DNA of 64,000 bases from CPC320 sp002684375. GTDB taxonomy: Bacteria; Pseudomonadota; Alphaproteobacteria; Rhodobacterales; Rhodobacteraceae. Positions 63,376 to 64,000 of this stretch are shown piece after piece. A program made the position numbers and the translations under genes. Each line of letters begins with the position of its first letter. Positions within the stretch are counted from its first letter, which is position 1. A model generated the notes under the pieces. The model worked only from the letters and a program-made list of their open reading frames with translations. It had not been told where the DNA came from and ran no database searches. The stretch lies in the NCBI GenBank assembly GCA_965662545.1, contig CBFIHZ010000016.1:19829-83828 (forward strand), given 5' to 3'.

Positions 63376-64000
63376 ATGACCATATACTCCTCTTTAACTG
63401 CGGGTGTCGCAGGTTTGCTGACGAATGCTCATCGACTTGGTTCGATTTCTGACAATATAGCCAATTCGTCTACACAGGGCTACAAACGGTCTGATACGGA
63501 CTTTCATTCTTTAGTCAACAAAGGGCTAGGCGGTGAGTATTCGGCCGGCGGCGTTCGTGCGACGACGCAAAGGCTTATTGGGGAAAATGGCGCTTATACA
63601 AACACAAAAAACGCCACTGATATAGCAGTGAGAGGGCGTGGATTGTTACCCGTCACCACGCGGTCAGCAGTTGCGCAAGAAACTCATACAAAAAACTTAT
63701 TACTTACCACTACGGGGTCTTTTCGAACTGATGCAGAAGGGTATTTGACCTCGACTTCCGGCCTGGTCCTGATGGGTTGGAAAGCCAAGCAGGATGGTAC
63801 AATGCCTGTTCATCCCCGGGATACAACACAGGGTTTGGAGCCGATAAAAATCAATCGCAATCAGTTTTTGCACGACCCAACAACAAAGATCACATTTGCT
63901 GCAAATCTGCCAGCGACGGGAACTGAGGTTGGTGCGGATGGTTCTGTGGAAAAAAGTTCACTGGAATATTTCGATAATCTTGGCAAAACACAATCGCTTA
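63376..64000 (+). CDS. flgE: Flagellar hook protein FlgE, N-terminal part (cut by window edge)
   Basis: An open frame from ATG 63376 (AAAGG 6 bp upstream) to the window edge. It opens like hook and rod proteins: SSLTAGVAGLLTNAHRLGSI then SDNIANSSTQGYKR, and later FRTDAEGYLTSTSGLVLMGW, typical of FlgE/FlgF/FlgG. Hook protein is the likeliest given length so far and its position after motB. The remainder lies outside the window. Confidence 0.85.
   Translation, partial: MTIYSSLTAGVAGLLTNAHRLGSISDNIANSSTQGYKRSDTDFHSLVNKGLGGEYSAGGVRATTQRLIGENGAYTNTKNATDIAVRGRGLLPVTTRSAVAQETHTKNLLLTTTGSFRTDAEGYLTSTSGLVLMGWKAKQDGTMPVHPRDTTQGLEPIKINRNQFLHDPTTKITFAANLPATGTEVGADGSVEKSSLEYFDNLGKTQSL

Overview
The window looks like a chromosomal segment of an alphaproteobacterium of the order Rhodobacterales (Roseobacter group). 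This rests on gene families and gene order (parB-parA-rsmG-mnmG-mnmE-rho-hemJ // maf-aroE-coaE-dnaQ // secB-fxsA-tim44-mltA-smr, hrcA-grpE // rph-rdgB-hemW, and a bioMNY biotin importer), on the small secreted protein near 18.7 kb, and on moderate G+C. The species is not determinable from the sequence alone. Nothing looks like a prophage, insertion sequence, CRISPR array, rRNA or tRNA.

Layout. 1-9 kb is accessory metabolism: the end of an epoxide hydrolase, an aldehyde dehydrogenase, a MocR-type regulator, a decaying SDR, two divergent Fe(II)/2-oxoglutarate oxygenases, and a peptide-binding protein with a proline iminopeptidase. 9-14 kb holds ubiG, the comF-grxC-nitrilase-marR operon, an NDUFAF5-like methyltransferase and hemH. 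14-18.5 kb is a biotin-associated locus: a compact acyl-CoA ligase and an atypical thiolase run into the bioMNY importer. 18.6-21 kb is an envelope cluster: a 59-residue secreted protein missed by simple ORF calling, two L,D-transpeptidases and a CAP-domain lipoprotein. 22-28 kb carries three tandem ABC half-exporters. 28-36.7 kb holds lysE, cca, two Nudix genes, hslO, a receiver-phosphatase with a non-canonical receiver, ilvA and argG. 36.8-37.7 kb has two gene remnants. mutS, grpE, hrcA, rph, rdgB and hemW follow.

47-58 kb appears to be the replication-origin region. parAB lies beside two perfect 16-bp parS palindromes at 49374 and 51276. A 385-bp AT-rich gap at 54465-54849 has DnaA-box-like sequences and long AT palindromes, and genes point away from it on both sides. 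It occupies the position where oriC lies in Caulobacter (next to maf-aroE-coaE-dnaQ). The window ends in a flagellar cluster (motB, then the start of a hook-protein gene).

Points most worth following: the ligase/thiolase/BioY association combined with loss of two thiolase active-site residues; the origin and parS arrangement; an Asp-to-Glu change at the receiver phosphorylation site of the SpoIIE-type phosphatase; and several independent gene-decay sites. No wholly new system could be demonstrated from sequence alone.
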